From: CAJQQK01 sp963696075
GTDB lineage: Bacteria; Pseudomonadota; Alphaproteobacteria; Rhizobiales; Hyphomicrobiaceae
NCBI GenBank assembly: GCA_963696075.1
Contig: CAVOJD010000034.1
Location: forward strand, 1-38,952
Direction: 5' to 3'
DNA: 38,952 bases
A program made the translations under genes and the position numbers. Numbering within the stretch: position 1 is the stretch's first letter; every line of letters begins with the position of its first letter. The notes under the pieces are model-generated. The model had not been told where the DNA came from. It saw only the letters and a program-made list of their open reading frames with translations, and ran no database searches. This document shows positions 27,176 through 37,000 of this stretch, piece after piece.

Positions 27176-27295
27176 AATGCGCGGCGCATTTGCATCTTTT
27201 CCAGGTTCTGCGGGGCGGCAGCCCAAGTCCCCGTCGTCTCCTTGGTGTTGCAGACCGCTGCTTGGTCTAGGTCTCGGTCAGAAAGGATAAAACAC

Positions 27296-28321
27296 TTGCC
27301 GAACGAGCGATCTTCACTTGCGAGCGCAATCGTTTGCACTCGAAACCGCGGGGAGCAGGTGGTCGATACCGTGAGGTCCATCCTCGCGAACGCTTACTCG
27401 AACTTCGAGTTGGTGATTGTTGATCAAAGTTCGGACGACAGAACCGAGACGGCGATCACACCATTCCTACAGGACCCACGCGTTGCCTATGTGAGGAGTG
27501 AGACGGCTGGAAAAGTCCGTGCACTGAGAATCGCACTGGCGCGCTCCAAGGGCGAGGTCGTGGCGCTGGCGGATGATGACTGCGTCGTGCCGCCGGATTG
27601 GCTCGAGGCACTATCTCGAATTTTCGAGGAACACGCTGCTGTCGCCGTCGCTTTCTGCAACGTGAAAGGAGCCCCGCATGATGCTTCCGCCGGTTTCATC
27701 CCGCAATACATTCGTGACGATGATTTGCTGCTGACTTCGATTCGAGACAAACTCAAGGGCAGAGGAATCGGGGCGGGTTGCGCGGTGCGCCGGAGCCTGC
27801 TGGAGAAGATAGGCGGTTTCGACGACCTGCTCGGACCCGGAGCGCGGTTTCCCGCGTGCGAGGACGGCGATATCGCGGTGCGAGCGCTGTTGGCAGGCTA
27901 TCACGTCTACGAGACGTCCACAGTCAGTGTTGAGCACTTTGGATTTCGGACGTGGGCGGAGGGGCGGTTGCTCGCGCAGCGCGACTTTGAGGGAATTGGT
28001 GCGGCGTATTCGAAGCCGCTTAAGTGCGGCCGCTGGGACTTCGCGATCGTTCCATTGTACGAATTCGGCCGGTTTGCCCTGTGGCCGCCGCTCAGCGATC
28101 TGCTGTGCTTGCGGCGGCCGCGGGGCATCATGCGTATCGGAGCCTTCCTTAAGGGTTTTTTCAAAGGGTTGCAGGTGCCGGTTGATCGCGCGACCTTGAA
28201 ATTCATGCCCGTTACGCCAGGCCAAGCCGATACGGGCAAGCCCGATGGCTGTGTGACCGAGGGGACGCCCACCGTTCAGTCTGCGGGCCGCAACTTGCGC
28301 GGCCAAAATCCCACGGCCTAG
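27296..28321 (+). CDS. Glycosyltransferase family 2
   Basis: The 341-residue product is a GT-A fold enzyme with ASAIVCTRNRGEQVVDTV, LVIVDQSSDDRT, GKVRALRIAL, the metal site ALADDDCVVPPDW and the acceptor-side FPACEDGDIAVRALLAGY. The start is TTG 27296, with AAAGGA (27282-27287) eight bases upstream, the same arrangement as the preceding gene. TTG 27242 in the same frame has no such support. The last 40 residues are low in structure and not conserved in the family. It should add one sugar to the lipid-linked unit. Confidence 0.85.
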   Translation: MPNERSSLASAIVCTRNRGEQVVDTVRSILANAYSNFELVIVDQSSDDRTETAITPFLQDPRVAYVRSETAGKVRALRIALARSKGEVVALADDDCVVPPDWLEALSRIFEEHAAVAVAFCNVKGAPHDASAGFIPQYIRDDDLLLTSIRDKLKGRGIGAGCAVRRSLLEKIGGFDDLLGPGARFPACEDGDIAVRALLAGYHVYETSTVSVEHFGFRTWAEGRLLAQRDFEGIGAAYSKPLKCGRWDFAIVPLYEFGRFALWPPLSDLLCLRRPRGIMRIGAFLKGFFKGLQVPVDRATLKFMPVTPGQADTGKPDGCVTEGTPTVQSAGRNLRGQNPTA

Positions 28322-28726
28322 TGTCCAACGTCTGATCATCATGTGGTCGCGCGGCTCGTGACATGAAGCTGGCAAAGCGCGGCTGACCTTGTCCAAAGTG
28401 GAATTGCGTGGGGCTGGTCAGCCAACAGGGCCCGCGATTGCGCCGGGAGCCGGATGGTCCACGCCCTAACACGATGGCTGAGCCGTTACAGTCAACTGCA
28501 TCGTGTGCGTTTCAAGGCCAGCGCTTGGGCGGCAGCCGTCCGTGTTATTTTGGCAACGCTACCCACGAAATATCCACTCGATGTCCCATCGGGTACTCCC
28601 AGATTGTCCATTCGCTTGCCGGCGCGCGAGCTTGAAGGTGCCGAATCATGTTTATGTTTGGGCAGATATTTTTTGCCATTGGTCCGGTGCGTCCGGACAA
28701 TTGTCAGCCAGCGGGGGCGGGTCAGC
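28322..28726. other. Intergenic region before wza
   Basis: This 405-base gap holds several overlapping open frames, including an upstream extension of the wza frame to 28454. None resembles a known protein, and the extension would bury the wza signal peptide. It may contain a separate wza promoter. I see no clear palindrome or terminator in it. Confidence 0.4.
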
Positions 28727-29953
28727 GTGACAATTTCGAGGTCCTATTTGAGACTACTTATTGTCTATGCCGCAGCTCTGCTGACGGGGTGCTCATATTT
28801 GCCTGCTTCAGGGCCGGGGCATCGGGCCATCACGATGGGGGCGACGGCTAATCTGACGGCTGGACGAAAAGAAATTGCCTATGACTACGTACTAGTGGAC
28901 ATCACAAGCGACGTCATCAACCTGGTTGAGAGCGTTACACTTGGGTCGTTCTACGACTCATTTGGGGTGCGCGAGCGGTACTCGCCGAATCTCAAGCTGG
29001 GTGAAGGCGATGTCATTCAAATCACGGTGTTCGAATCCTCAACGGGCGGATTGTTCATTCCGCCCGACGCCGGCGTGAGGCCGGGCAACTTCGTGACCTT
29101 GCCGCCCCAAAAAATCGACCGCTCAGGTGATATCTCGGTACCTTATGCCGGACGTGTGCGGGCGTCGGGGCGGACGCTGATGCAGGTTCAGTCCGCAGTC
29201 GAGCGCAGGCTGTCGCCGCGCGCAGTCGAACCGCAGGTTGTCGTGTCTCTGGTCGAGCAGACGGCCGTTCCTGTGACGGTTATTGGTGAGGCGGCAAGTC
29301 AGTTGCAGCTCAACCCGAACGAGCGGATCCTGGATGTCATTGCACGATCCGGTGGCGTGCGGGGGAAACCATTTGAGCTATTTGTCACGCTTCAGCGTCG
29401 TGGACGGAATGAAACGATTCATTTTCCCCGATTGGTGCGGAAAGCTAGTGAAAATGTCTACGCCCAGCCCGGAGATACAATCTACGTCCATCGTGAAAAG
29501 CAGAAGTTCGTTGCTCTTGGTGCTCTTGGGGCAGGGGGACAGGACACCGGCGTAACAGGTATTTTTGATTTTGAGGAGGAACGGGTATCCTTGATGGAGG
29601 CCATTGCTCAAGCCGGTGGTTTGCTGGATTTCCGTGCCGACGCCTCCTCGGTGTTCATCTATCGTACAGAATTCAGGTCGTCGCTCGAGAGCATGGGTGT
29701 TGACCTGTCACATTTCGATCCTGATCAGAAGCTGATCCCGACGATTTACCGCGCTAATTTCCGGGATCCATCGAGCTTCTTCTTCGCGCAGAGATTTCCC
29801 ATCCGACATAAGGATGCAATCTATGTCGCTAACTCGGACAGCGTCGAGCTCGAGAAGTTCCTCATTAATACTCGGCTGATTACCTCGACGATTGCAGGTG
29901 TTTCCGGAGATGTTGTCGTGACCCGCGATAACGTCCGAGCTCTGCGGGATTAA
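28727..29953 (+). CDS. wza: Wza-type polysaccharide export outer-membrane lipoprotein
   Basis: From GTG 28727 the product is 408 residues. It starts with a lipoprotein signal peptide whose lipobox is LLTGC (C22). The polysaccharide-export (PES) domain follows (LGEGDVIQITVFESS near 85, RSGDISVPYAGRVRASGRTL), then SLBB-type domains (PVTVIGEAA, ILDVIARSGGV, YAQPGDTIYVHRE, LMEAIAQAGGL). Wza-type proteins form the octameric outer-membrane channel through which the EPS leaves the cell, working with Wzc. The frame is open upstream to 28454, but only the start at 28727 puts the signal peptide at the N-terminus. It is the last gene of its group; a strong hairpin follows 28 bases after the stop. Confidence 0.9.
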   Translation: MTISRSYLRLLIVYAAALLTGCSYLPASGPGHRAITMGATANLTAGRKEIAYDYVLVDITSDVINLVESVTLGSFYDSFGVRERYSPNLKLGEGDVIQITVFESSTGGLFIPPDAGVRPGNFVTLPPQKIDRSGDISVPYAGRVRASGRTLMQVQSAVERRLSPRAVEPQVVVSLVEQTAVPVTVIGEAASQLQLNPNERILDVIARSGGVRGKPFELFVTLQRRGRNETIHFPRLVRKASENVYAQPGDTIYVHREKQKFVALGALGAGGQDTGVTGIFDFEEERVSLMEAIAQAGGLLDFRADASSVFIYRTEFRSSLESMGVDLSHFDPDQKLIPTIYRANFRDPSSFFFAQRFPIRHKDAIYVANSDSVELEKFLINTRLITSTIAGVSGDVVVTRDNVRALRD

Positions 29954-29981
29954 GCGCAGCATCTATCGTTGGTTTGTAGCA

Positions 29982-30018
29982 TTTGCCGTCTGCCTATACG
30001 GGCAGGCGGCAAATTTGT
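29982..30018 (+). terminator. Hairpin terminator after wza
   Basis: TTTGCCGTCTGCC (29982-29994) pairs with GGCAGGCGGCAAA (30001-30013). This gives a 13-bp stem with one wobble pair, a six-base loop and the short tail TTTGTTG. It begins 28 bases after the wza stop. The tail is modest, but the stem is strong and the position is right for the end of the EPS transcription unit. Confidence 0.72.
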
Positions 30019-30130
30019 TGCGGTCTGTGCAGACGACACTGGCGTTCAAACAAACAAAAATCTCGTTTAATTCTCTGCGGCGTCAGGCAATTCGTAGCCC
30101 GATCCGACCACTGATTCGTCCGCAGCTGAA

Positions 30131-30153
30131 ATGGCTCTGTTCCGCCTCAGTGT
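30131..30153 (+). repeat. Left terminal inverted repeat of the IS1595-family element
   Basis: It starts ATGGCTCTGTTC and matches the reverse complement of 31157-31179 at 20 of 23 positions, with the first 12 identical. Confidence 0.75.
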
Positions 30154-30197
30154 TGTGAGACCTTGCTGATCGGCAGGCGGTTGGCAGGAGGGATACC

Positions 30198-31145
30198 ATG
30201 AAGGCGCAGAATTTCCGGGCACTTATCGAGCAGTTGGGCGACCTCAGCCAGGTTCAGCGGGACGCGCTTGTCGACGTGCTGACGGCGAATGGCTCAGGCG
30301 ATCAGGTGGTCGCCTTGATTGAGACGCGGTTCGCGGCGGCACCGGCCTGCGGCCACTGCGGCGAGGCTGACTTCAAACCGTGGGGCTCTGCCTCTGGCCT
30401 CAAACGCTATATGTGCCGAGCGTGCGAGCGCACCTTCAACGCGCTGACCGGCACGCCGCTGGCCGGGCTCCGGCTGCGCGAGAAGTGGCTCGACTACGCC
30501 CGTTCGCTGGTCGACGGCATCAGCCTGCGCAAAGCGGCCGAACGCACTGATATTCATCTGGAGACCTCGTTCCGCTGGCGTCATCGCTTCCTGGCGGTGG
30601 CCAAGGACAAGAAGGCGAATGCCGTCACTGGCATCGTCGAGGCGGACGAGACGTTCATCCTCAAGTCGGCCAAGGGCTCACGCAAGCTGGTCGGTCGAGC
30701 GCCCAGAAAGCGGGGCGGCAAGGCCAAGAAGTCAGGACTTTCCACCGACGAGCATGATGCCATCCTGATCGTGCGGGATCGTCACGGCGAGACCACCGAC
30801 GCGATGCTCACAGACCTCAGCGCAGAAACGATCGGCGCGCACCTCAAGCCCGTCGTAGCCAAGGACGCCGTACTCGTGACTGACGGCAACAAGGCCTATG
30901 AGGCGTTCGCGGCGACGACCGGCATCACGCAGATGGCACTCGTCGCCAGCGCGGGCGAGCGGACAATCGGCTGCTATCACATCCAGAACGTCAACGCCTA
31001 CCAGAGCCGCTTTAAGTGCTGGATGGTGCGCTTCAAGGGCGTGGCGTCGAAGTACCTTCCGAGCTACCTCGGCTGGCGCCGCATGATCGAGCGCGACGGC
31101 GAGGCCCTCACGCCGCGACACTGCTTGGCAGGAGCCATGGGCTAG
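30198..31145 (+). CDS. IS1595-family transposase
   Basis: The 315-residue protein has an N-terminal helical part and a zinc ribbon (CGHC...CRAC, residues about 51-75), then the ISXO2-like catalytic domain. Acidic residues are visible in GIVEADETFI and LVTDGNKAYEAF, and the C-terminal block HIQNVNAYQSRFKCWM with YLPSYLGWRRM is diagnostic of the family. The length is normal and no frame is broken, so the element may still be active. A good ribosome site (AGGAGGG) precedes ATG 30198. It is not part of the EPS pathway. Confidence 0.92.
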   Translation: MKAQNFRALIEQLGDLSQVQRDALVDVLTANGSGDQVVALIETRFAAAPACGHCGEADFKPWGSASGLKRYMCRACERTFNALTGTPLAGLRLREKWLDYARSLVDGISLRKAAERTDIHLETSFRWRHRFLAVAKDKKANAVTGIVEADETFILKSAKGSRKLVGRAPRKRGGKAKKSGLSTDEHDAILIVRDRHGETTDAMLTDLSAETIGAHLKPVVAKDAVLVTDGNKAYEAFAATTGITQMALVASAGERTIGCYHIQNVNAYQSRFKCWMVRFKGVASKYLPSYLGWRRMIERDGEALTPRHCLAGAMG

Positions 31146-31156
31146 CAGGCGGCGTT

Positions 31157-31179
31157 ACACCGGGGCAGAACAGAGCCAT
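31157..31179 (-). repeat. Right terminal inverted repeat of the IS1595-family element
   Basis: Read on the - strand it starts ATGGCTCTGTTC and matches 30131-30153 with three mismatches (positions 13, 17 and 19). Confidence 0.75.
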
Positions 31180-31418
31180 AGAACCGGCGTGAGCAACTTT
31201 AGACGTCAAAAGGCTCGTGGATTGGCTGCAACCTTGCTTTTCCAATGGCACGACTTGTGCATCTCTTCCACTGAACCGAAACGGTCGTCGTGCACATCCT
31301 ACTCGCCAGTTTCAGGGAGGGCAGACGGCGTCCCATTCCTAGTTACTCGTTCAGCGTGCCAGGCGCAGCAACTGGTTCAACTTGTGTCGGAAGCTGTCGA
31401 GAACCGTTGGAGTAGCAG

Positions 31419-32393
31419 ATGTATGAAGAGAGCAAACGAATTCTAGTGACGGGTGGAGCAGGTTTCCTTGGCTCTCACCTCTGCGAACGCCTCTTGGATC
31501 AAGGCCATGAAGTTTTGTGCGTGGACAACCTTTTCACGGGCCGTCGCCGACACGTTGCCCACCTCCTGAGCAACCCACGGTTCGAGTTTATGCGTCACGA
31601 CGTGACGTTTCCGCTCTTTGTTGAGGTGGATGCAATCTATAATTTGGCCTGCCCGGCCTCGCCCATTCACTACCAGCACGATCCGGTTCAGACCACGAAG
31701 ACGAGCGTGCATGGGGCCATCAATATGCTGGGGCTCGCTAAGCGGCTCAAGTGCCCCATCTTCCAAGCCTCCACATCGGAGGTTTACGGCGATCCAATCG
31801 TCCATCCGCAGACGGAAGACTATTGGGGCAATGTCAATCCTATTGGCTTTCGATCCTGTTATGATGAAGGGAAGCGATGCGCTGAGACCCTCTTCTTTGA
31901 CTACCACCGCCAGCACAATCTGGAGATCAAGGTTGCTCGAATTTTCAACACCTATGGTCCGCGCATGCACCCGAACGATGGTCGTGTCGTTTCGAACTTC
32001 ATAGTGCAGGCGCTCAAGGGCAACGACATTACCGTCTTCGGGAACGGACAGCAGACCCGGTCATTCTGTTATGTTGATGATCTGATCGAAGCCTTTGTCC
32101 GGTTCATGGCAACTTCGCCGGAGATTACAGGGCCGATAAACCTTGGAAATCCGCGAGAGTTTACAATACGAGACCTTGCCGAGCTTGTGATTGAGCTGAC
32201 GGGGACCAGCTCCAAGATCATCTCGGAGCCATTGCCGCAGGACGATCCCAAACAGCGGCAACCCGACATTTCGCGCGCACGTGAAGTGCTCGACTGGGAA
32301 CCGAAAGTGGAACTGCGCGAAGGGCTTGTGCGTACAATCGACTACTTCGATAAGTTCCTAGCCGGCGTCGAAACCAAGGTCCCGGCCGAATAG
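31419..32393 (+). CDS. uxs: UDP-glucuronate decarboxylase (UDP-xylose synthase)
   Basis: This 324-residue extended SDR enzyme oxidises and decarboxylates UDP-glucuronate to UDP-xylose in the cytoplasm. It has the NAD motif GGAGFLGSH and a long set of UXS blocks: NLACPASPIHYQ, DPVQTTKTSVHGAINML, QASTSEVYGDP, YWGNVNPIG and RSCYDEGKRCAETLFF (YxxxK active site). NTYGPRMHPNDGRVVSNFI and TRSFCYVDDLIEAF follow. The match is strong throughout. It suggests xylose in the polymer. The UDP-glucose dehydrogenase needed for its substrate is not in the window. It is a single gene between the insertion sequence and a strong terminator. Confidence 0.93.
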   Translation: MYEESKRILVTGGAGFLGSHLCERLLDQGHEVLCVDNLFTGRRRHVAHLLSNPRFEFMRHDVTFPLFVEVDAIYNLACPASPIHYQHDPVQTTKTSVHGAINMLGLAKRLKCPIFQASTSEVYGDPIVHPQTEDYWGNVNPIGFRSCYDEGKRCAETLFFDYHRQHNLEIKVARIFNTYGPRMHPNDGRVVSNFIVQALKGNDITVFGNGQQTRSFCYVDDLIEAFVRFMATSPEITGPINLGNPREFTIRDLAELVIELTGTSSKIISEPLPQDDPKQRQPDISRAREVLDWEPKVELREGLVRTIDYFDKFLAGVETKVPAE

Positions 32394-32415
32394 GGGCCGG
32401 TCAAGCTCTGGAACG

Positions 32416-32459
32416 AAAAACGGGCAGCAGAGCCGATCGCCTCTGCTGCCCGTTTTTTT
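32416..32459. terminator. Bidirectional rho-independent terminator
   Basis: AAAACGGGCAGCAGAG (32417-32432) pairs perfectly with CTCTGCTGCCCGTTTT (32441-32456) around an eight-base loop, with a T-run on the right and an A-run on the left. It can end transcription from both sides. It fits exactly between the + strand uxs gene and the - strand RTX gene, whose restored stop is at 32474. Confidence 0.93.
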
Positions 32460-32603
32460 AGCTGTTGGCCGATCTAGACGAAAAAGAACTCTGTGCCGTC
32501 AAGGTTCAATCCATAGACGTTGTTGACGACGCCGATCAGCTCATCGCTTTCGGAACCGGTTCCCGTGATCCAGATCGACGTACCGTCGGGCAGGCCGTTT
32601 GCG

Positions 32604-34079
32604 TCAGAACTCCAAACGGTAGTCCGCAGCCGAGCCGAACAGTTGGATAGTGTCCTCCTCGACCACGAAGTCATAGAGGAATGCATAGTCGGCTGCCCCA
32701 TCCGTCAGGCCGTTGGCGTCGTCGTAGAAGCTGCCGGTCGCGTTTCCTAGAATAAACTGATCTGCGCCGTCGTTGCCGACAAGGACGTCGAGTTCGCCCT
32801 GCCCCGGGTTGATCGCCGTCGGATCGACAGCGATCAGGATGTCGTTTCCATCTAAACCCTGAATGATATCGTCGCCCTCGATTTCGGTGACGGTAAGGTT
32901 GTTGAACGTGACGTCGTGATAGTGCGCGTTGAGATAAATTCCACCTGTCGCCGGGGCCTCGTCGAGGCTGAAGGTCTGGGTTCCTCCAATCGTCCAGGTG
33001 CCGGGCTCAGCCGTGCCGGCCTCCCAGATCTTGAGGCTATAGTCGCGATCATAGAGGCCTGACTGCTCGACCCGGATGGCTAGATTGTAGGTCGCGTCCT
33101 CGTTCAGGGTCATGGCCTGGCTGGCGAGCGAGGCGAAGAAGTTGGTCGACGGATGCAGCGTCATTTGTCCGCCACCGACCCCGTCATTGTTTGTGTAGAA
33201 AAATGCTGCGCCCGGCTCCCATCCGACATGCGGTTGGAAGCCGGGTACGGGAGTGTCGGTGTGGCCGGTCCATAGCATGCCGACGGCGAAGCCACCGCCA
33301 TCGCGGCCGGATGGATCGATGTTGGTCAGATCGTGGGTCGTGACCGAAAGGCGGACCTCATAGTTGTCCCAGCTCTCGTCGCCGATTGCGAGAACACGAT
33401 CATAGCCGGGCTGGGCGATCCGTACGCCGCCGTCCTCGAGTTCCCACCGCCCATCGACGATCTGAGCTACCTGCTGGATATCGTTAACGGTGCTCCAGTC
33501 GATCGAATAGTTGCCATCCCATATCAGGCCGTCTTCGTATTCGATGGTGATATCGCGGGTCAGCGTCGACCCGTCCGAGAGGTTGGCTATGATCGTTACG
33601 ACGTCATCGACGCTACTCCCGTCAAGCTGGGTGTAGGCCAGTTCAACATTGAAGTCGCCGTCATCGTGAAGCCGCCGGGTATCGGCGCCGATCGAAAGGG
33701 GGGAAGCCGGGGCGCCATTCAGCGAATAGGCAAGCGATGCGACATCGTCGGAGACGTTACCGAGAATGTTGACCCACGTCTGTGCCTCGCCGGGTGAGCC
33801 GAAGGACTGGGTGTCGCCGTACCATACGTCGACGATAGGGCGCAGGGTGACAGTTGCTTCGTCGGTCAGTGCACCGTCGGTTATCATATAGGTAAAGGTG
33901 TCCGAGCCGACAGCAAGGCCGCTCGGCGTATAGGTCAGCGTACCATCGCCGTTATCCGTGATGAGGCCGTTTGCGGGCTGCGTGAAGCCGGCAAAGGTCA
34001 AAGGGTCGCCGTCACCGTCGGTGTCATTTGCGAGCAGGTCGGCCGCGATCGAAAAATCGAGGTTGCCGGTGGCGTCCAT
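32604..34079 (-). CDS. RTX repeat protein, C-terminal frame
   Basis: This 491-codon frame continues the protein after the first frameshift; its ATG at 34079 is internal to a cadherin-like domain and is not a true start. It covers the fourth cadherin-like domain (LLANDTDGDGDPLTF, GDGTLTYTPSG). A unique beta-rich domain of about 300 residues follows, with a segment around YDRVLAIGDESWDNYEV and a later YNLAIRVEQSG that again look like a ConA-type lectin fold. Then come RTX-like turns (GDDIIQGLDGNDIL, DVLVGNDGADQFIL) and a FVVEEDTIQLFGSAADY block. The real end (SDANGLPDGTSIW to FFFV, stop at 32474) lies in another frame beyond 32612. The C-terminus is typical of type I-secreted proteins. Confidence 0.78.
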   Translation of the reverse strand: MDATGNLDFSIAADLLANDTDGDGDPLTFAGFTQPANGLITDNGDGTLTYTPSGLAVGSDTFTYMITDGALTDEATVTLRPIVDVWYGDTQSFGSPGEAQTWVNILGNVSDDVASLAYSLNGAPASPLSIGADTRRLHDDGDFNVELAYTQLDGSSVDDVVTIIANLSDGSTLTRDITIEYEDGLIWDGNYSIDWSTVNDIQQVAQIVDGRWELEDGGVRIAQPGYDRVLAIGDESWDNYEVRLSVTTHDLTNIDPSGRDGGGFAVGMLWTGHTDTPVPGFQPHVGWEPGAAFFYTNNDGVGGGQMTLHPSTNFFASLASQAMTLNEDATYNLAIRVEQSGLYDRDYSLKIWEAGTAEPGTWTIGGTQTFSLDEAPATGGIYLNAHYHDVTFNNLTVTEIEGDDIIQGLDGNDILIAVDPTAINPGQGELDVLVGNDGADQFILGNATGSFYDDANGLTDGAADYAFLYDFVVEEDTIQLFGSAADYRLEF

Positions 34080-37000
34080 GACCAGGACGTCGTCGTTTGC
34101 GACGGGCGGGTCGACGGGGGGACGAAGGTTCCATCCTCGTCGACGATCGGCATCGCAGAATTCTCAAAATAGTCCACCTGCGCAGTGTAACCGGGGCTGG
34201 TGCCCAGCCATGACGCGGTTCCTGCAAAGAGGCCGACCTTGGACACAGTCATCGCGTGGTTGAGAGTGTAGGCCGTCGACCAGTTCGTCGCGTCGGAGGA
34301 AGTCTCGAACGTCCACTGGTCGTCAATGCGCGTGATGCGGAAATCTGTGACCGAGCCGCTCTGAACTGCTTGGAACAGCTTGTAATCTGTCGCACCCTGC
34401 TCGGTAACGCCAACGATGAGACGCAGTGTGCCGTCGGACGTAAACGCGATGTCGAAACGGATGAAGTTGTAGTCGTCTTCGACAACCAGCAGGCCGTGTT
34501 CGGAGAAGGTAACGCTCGGCTCCGTGAGGAAGCCTGCGCTTATCTGGAAATCGGTATTGGATACTGCCTGCAGGAGGCGTGGCGTCGTCAGATAATCGGA
34601 GGCAGAGACGGGCGTGCCGGCGGGAGACGAAATCTCGACGAATGCGTCGGTGGCGTCGCTACCGAGTTCGGCGGCGCCAGTGATGCCGAAGAAGCTCCAG
34701 GCTGGATCCAGGCCGGCAGCTGCGAAGTCGTCAGAAATTGCATTGAATGACTGGGATGGGTCCACCACCGAGACGGTTACGTCGGCCTGGTCGGTGAGGT
34801 CGCCGTCAGAGACGGAATAGGAGAAGGTGTCGATGCCCGCGTAGCCGACAGTGGGCGCGTAGGTGAAGGTGCCGTCGCCGTTGTCGGTCAGCGTGCCGTT
34901 TGCGGGTTGCGTGACGGCGGTGATGGTCAGTGGGTCGGCGTCGGTATCGTTGGCGAGGAGGTCGGCTGCGGCAAAGGTCAAAGCCGTATCAGCATCGGTG
35001 GTGAGCGCATCGTCGCCGGCGACAGGGGCGAAGTTGGGCAGTTCGAATGCGCCGTCCTCATCGGTAATCGGGTCTGAGGCGAACTCGATGTAGTCGACCT
35101 GGGCTGTGAAGCCCGTCGCGTTGCCCACATTGCCGGCGAAGATACCTGCGGACGACGCTGTCAGATTGTGGGTGATCGAACCGGCGGTCGTCCAGTTCTC
35201 ACCATCGTTGGAGTAGTCGTAGGTCCACACATCTCCCTGGCGCGCAACGCGGAGGTAATTGGCGGTGCCTTCCGGGACCTCGATCTGAAGGGCGGGTGAG
35301 GAAACTCCGTTTACGGTGACGGCAACAAAGGCATACAGCCGCTGGCCGTCGGAATAGGTGTCGAAGCGGAGCCAATTCTGGGCGTCCTGTTCGACGAGGA
35401 TACCCTGCAGTTGGTACTGTTCGCTCGGCGTGGAGAGGAAACGGGTTTCGAGGGTGAAATCATCGTCGCCGATGGCCTGCATCACGCGGGCAGAGTTGTT
35501 CGTGTTCCAGGCATCGAAGTTGCCGTCCGGAGTGACGAGCGCGAGGAAGGCGTCACTTGTATTGGCTGCAAGGGACGCGTCAATGCCTGCCGGTCCTGAA
35601 ACGGTCCATGCCGGGTCCAGGAGGGGGGATGAAAAGTCGTCAGAGATGGCGGGTGCGGGCTCAGCGGCAACTGAAATGGTGACGCTGGCCTGATCTGTGA
35701 GATCGCCGTCGGAGACGGTATAGGAGAAGGTGTCGACGCCCGCGTAGCCGACAGTGGGCGTGTAGGTGAAGGTACCATTGCCGTTGTCGGTCAGCGTGCC
35801 GTTTGCGGGTTGCGTGACGGCGGTGATGGTCAGCGGGTTGGCGTCGGTATCGTTGGCGAGGAGGTCGGCTGCGGCAAAGGTCAAAGCCGTATCAGCATCG
35901 GTGGTGAGCGCATCATCGCCGGCGACAGGGGCGAAGTTGGGCGGTTCGAATGCGCCGTCCTCATCGGTAATCGGGTCGGAGGCGAACTCGATGTAGTCGA
36001 CCTGGGCTGTGAAGCCCGTCGCGTTGCCCACATTGCCGGCAAGGACACCTGCGGACGACGCTGTCAGATTGTGGGTGATCGAACCGGCGGTCGTCCAGTT
36101 CTCACCATCGTTGGAGTAGTCGTAGGTCCACACATCACCCTGGCGCACAATGCGGAGGTAGTTGGCAGTGCCTTCCGAAATCTCGACCTTGAGGCCTGGC
36201 GTGGAGCTGCCGTTCGCGGTGACGGCAACAAAGGCATACAGCTTCAGGCCGTCGGAATAGGTGTCGAAGCGGAGCCAATTCTGGGCGTCCTGTTCGACGA
36301 GGATACCCTGTAGTTGGTACTGTTCGCTCGGCGTGGAGAGGAAACGGGTTTCGAGGGTGAAATCATCGTCGCCGATGGCCTGCATCACGCGGGCAGAGTT
36401 GTTCGTGTTCCAGGCATCGAAGTTGCCGTCCGGAGTGACGAGCGCGAGGAAGGCGTCACTTGTGTTGGCTGCAAGGGACGCGTCAATGCCTGCCGGTCCT
36501 GAAACGGTCCATGCCGGGTCCAGAAAAGGAGATGAAAAGTCGTCAGAGACGGCAGGTGCGGGCTGCGCCGCAACCGAGATCGTGACGTCGGCCTGGTCGG
36601 TGAGGTCGCCGTCAGAGACGGAATAGGAGAAGGTGTCGATGCCCGCGTAGCCGACAGTGGGCGCGTAGGTGAAGGTGCCGTCGCCGTTGTCGGTCAGCGT
36701 GCCGTTTGCGGGTTGCGTGACGGCAGTGATGGTCAGCGGGTTGGCGTCGGTATCGTTGGCGAGGAGGTCGGCTGCGGCAAAGGTCAAAGCCGTATCAGCA
36801 TCGGTGGTGAGCGCATCATCGCCGGCGACAGGGGCGAAGTTGGGCGGTTCGAATGCGCCGTCCTCATCGGTAATCGGGTCTGAGGCGAACTCGATGTAGT
36901 CGACCTGGGCTGTGAAGCCCGTCGCGTTGCCCACATTGCCGGCGAAGATACCTGCGGACGACGCTGTCAGATTGTGGGTGATCGAACCGGCGGTCGTCCA

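Larger units (their letters stand above)
30131..31179 (+). mobile_element. IS1595-family insertion sequence
   Basis: A single transposase gene is framed by imperfect inverted repeats of 23 bases (20 matches) that begin ATGGCTCTGTTC at both ends, giving an element of about 1.05 kb. It lies between wza and the UDP-xylose synthase gene. IS1595 elements normally duplicate eight bases of target, but the flanks do not match: GCTGAAAT on the left and ATAGAACC on the right, taking the ends at GGCTCTG. The insertion is therefore old or its flanks have recombined. The transposase gene is intact. Confidence 0.8.

Noticed and set aside
28454..28726. N-terminal extension of the wza frame
   Set aside because: It would place the lipoprotein signal peptide inside the protein.
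30125..31185. Eight-base target duplication around the IS element
   Set aside because: Flanks read GCTGAAAT and ATAGAACC and do not match; shifting the ends by one or two bases does not help.
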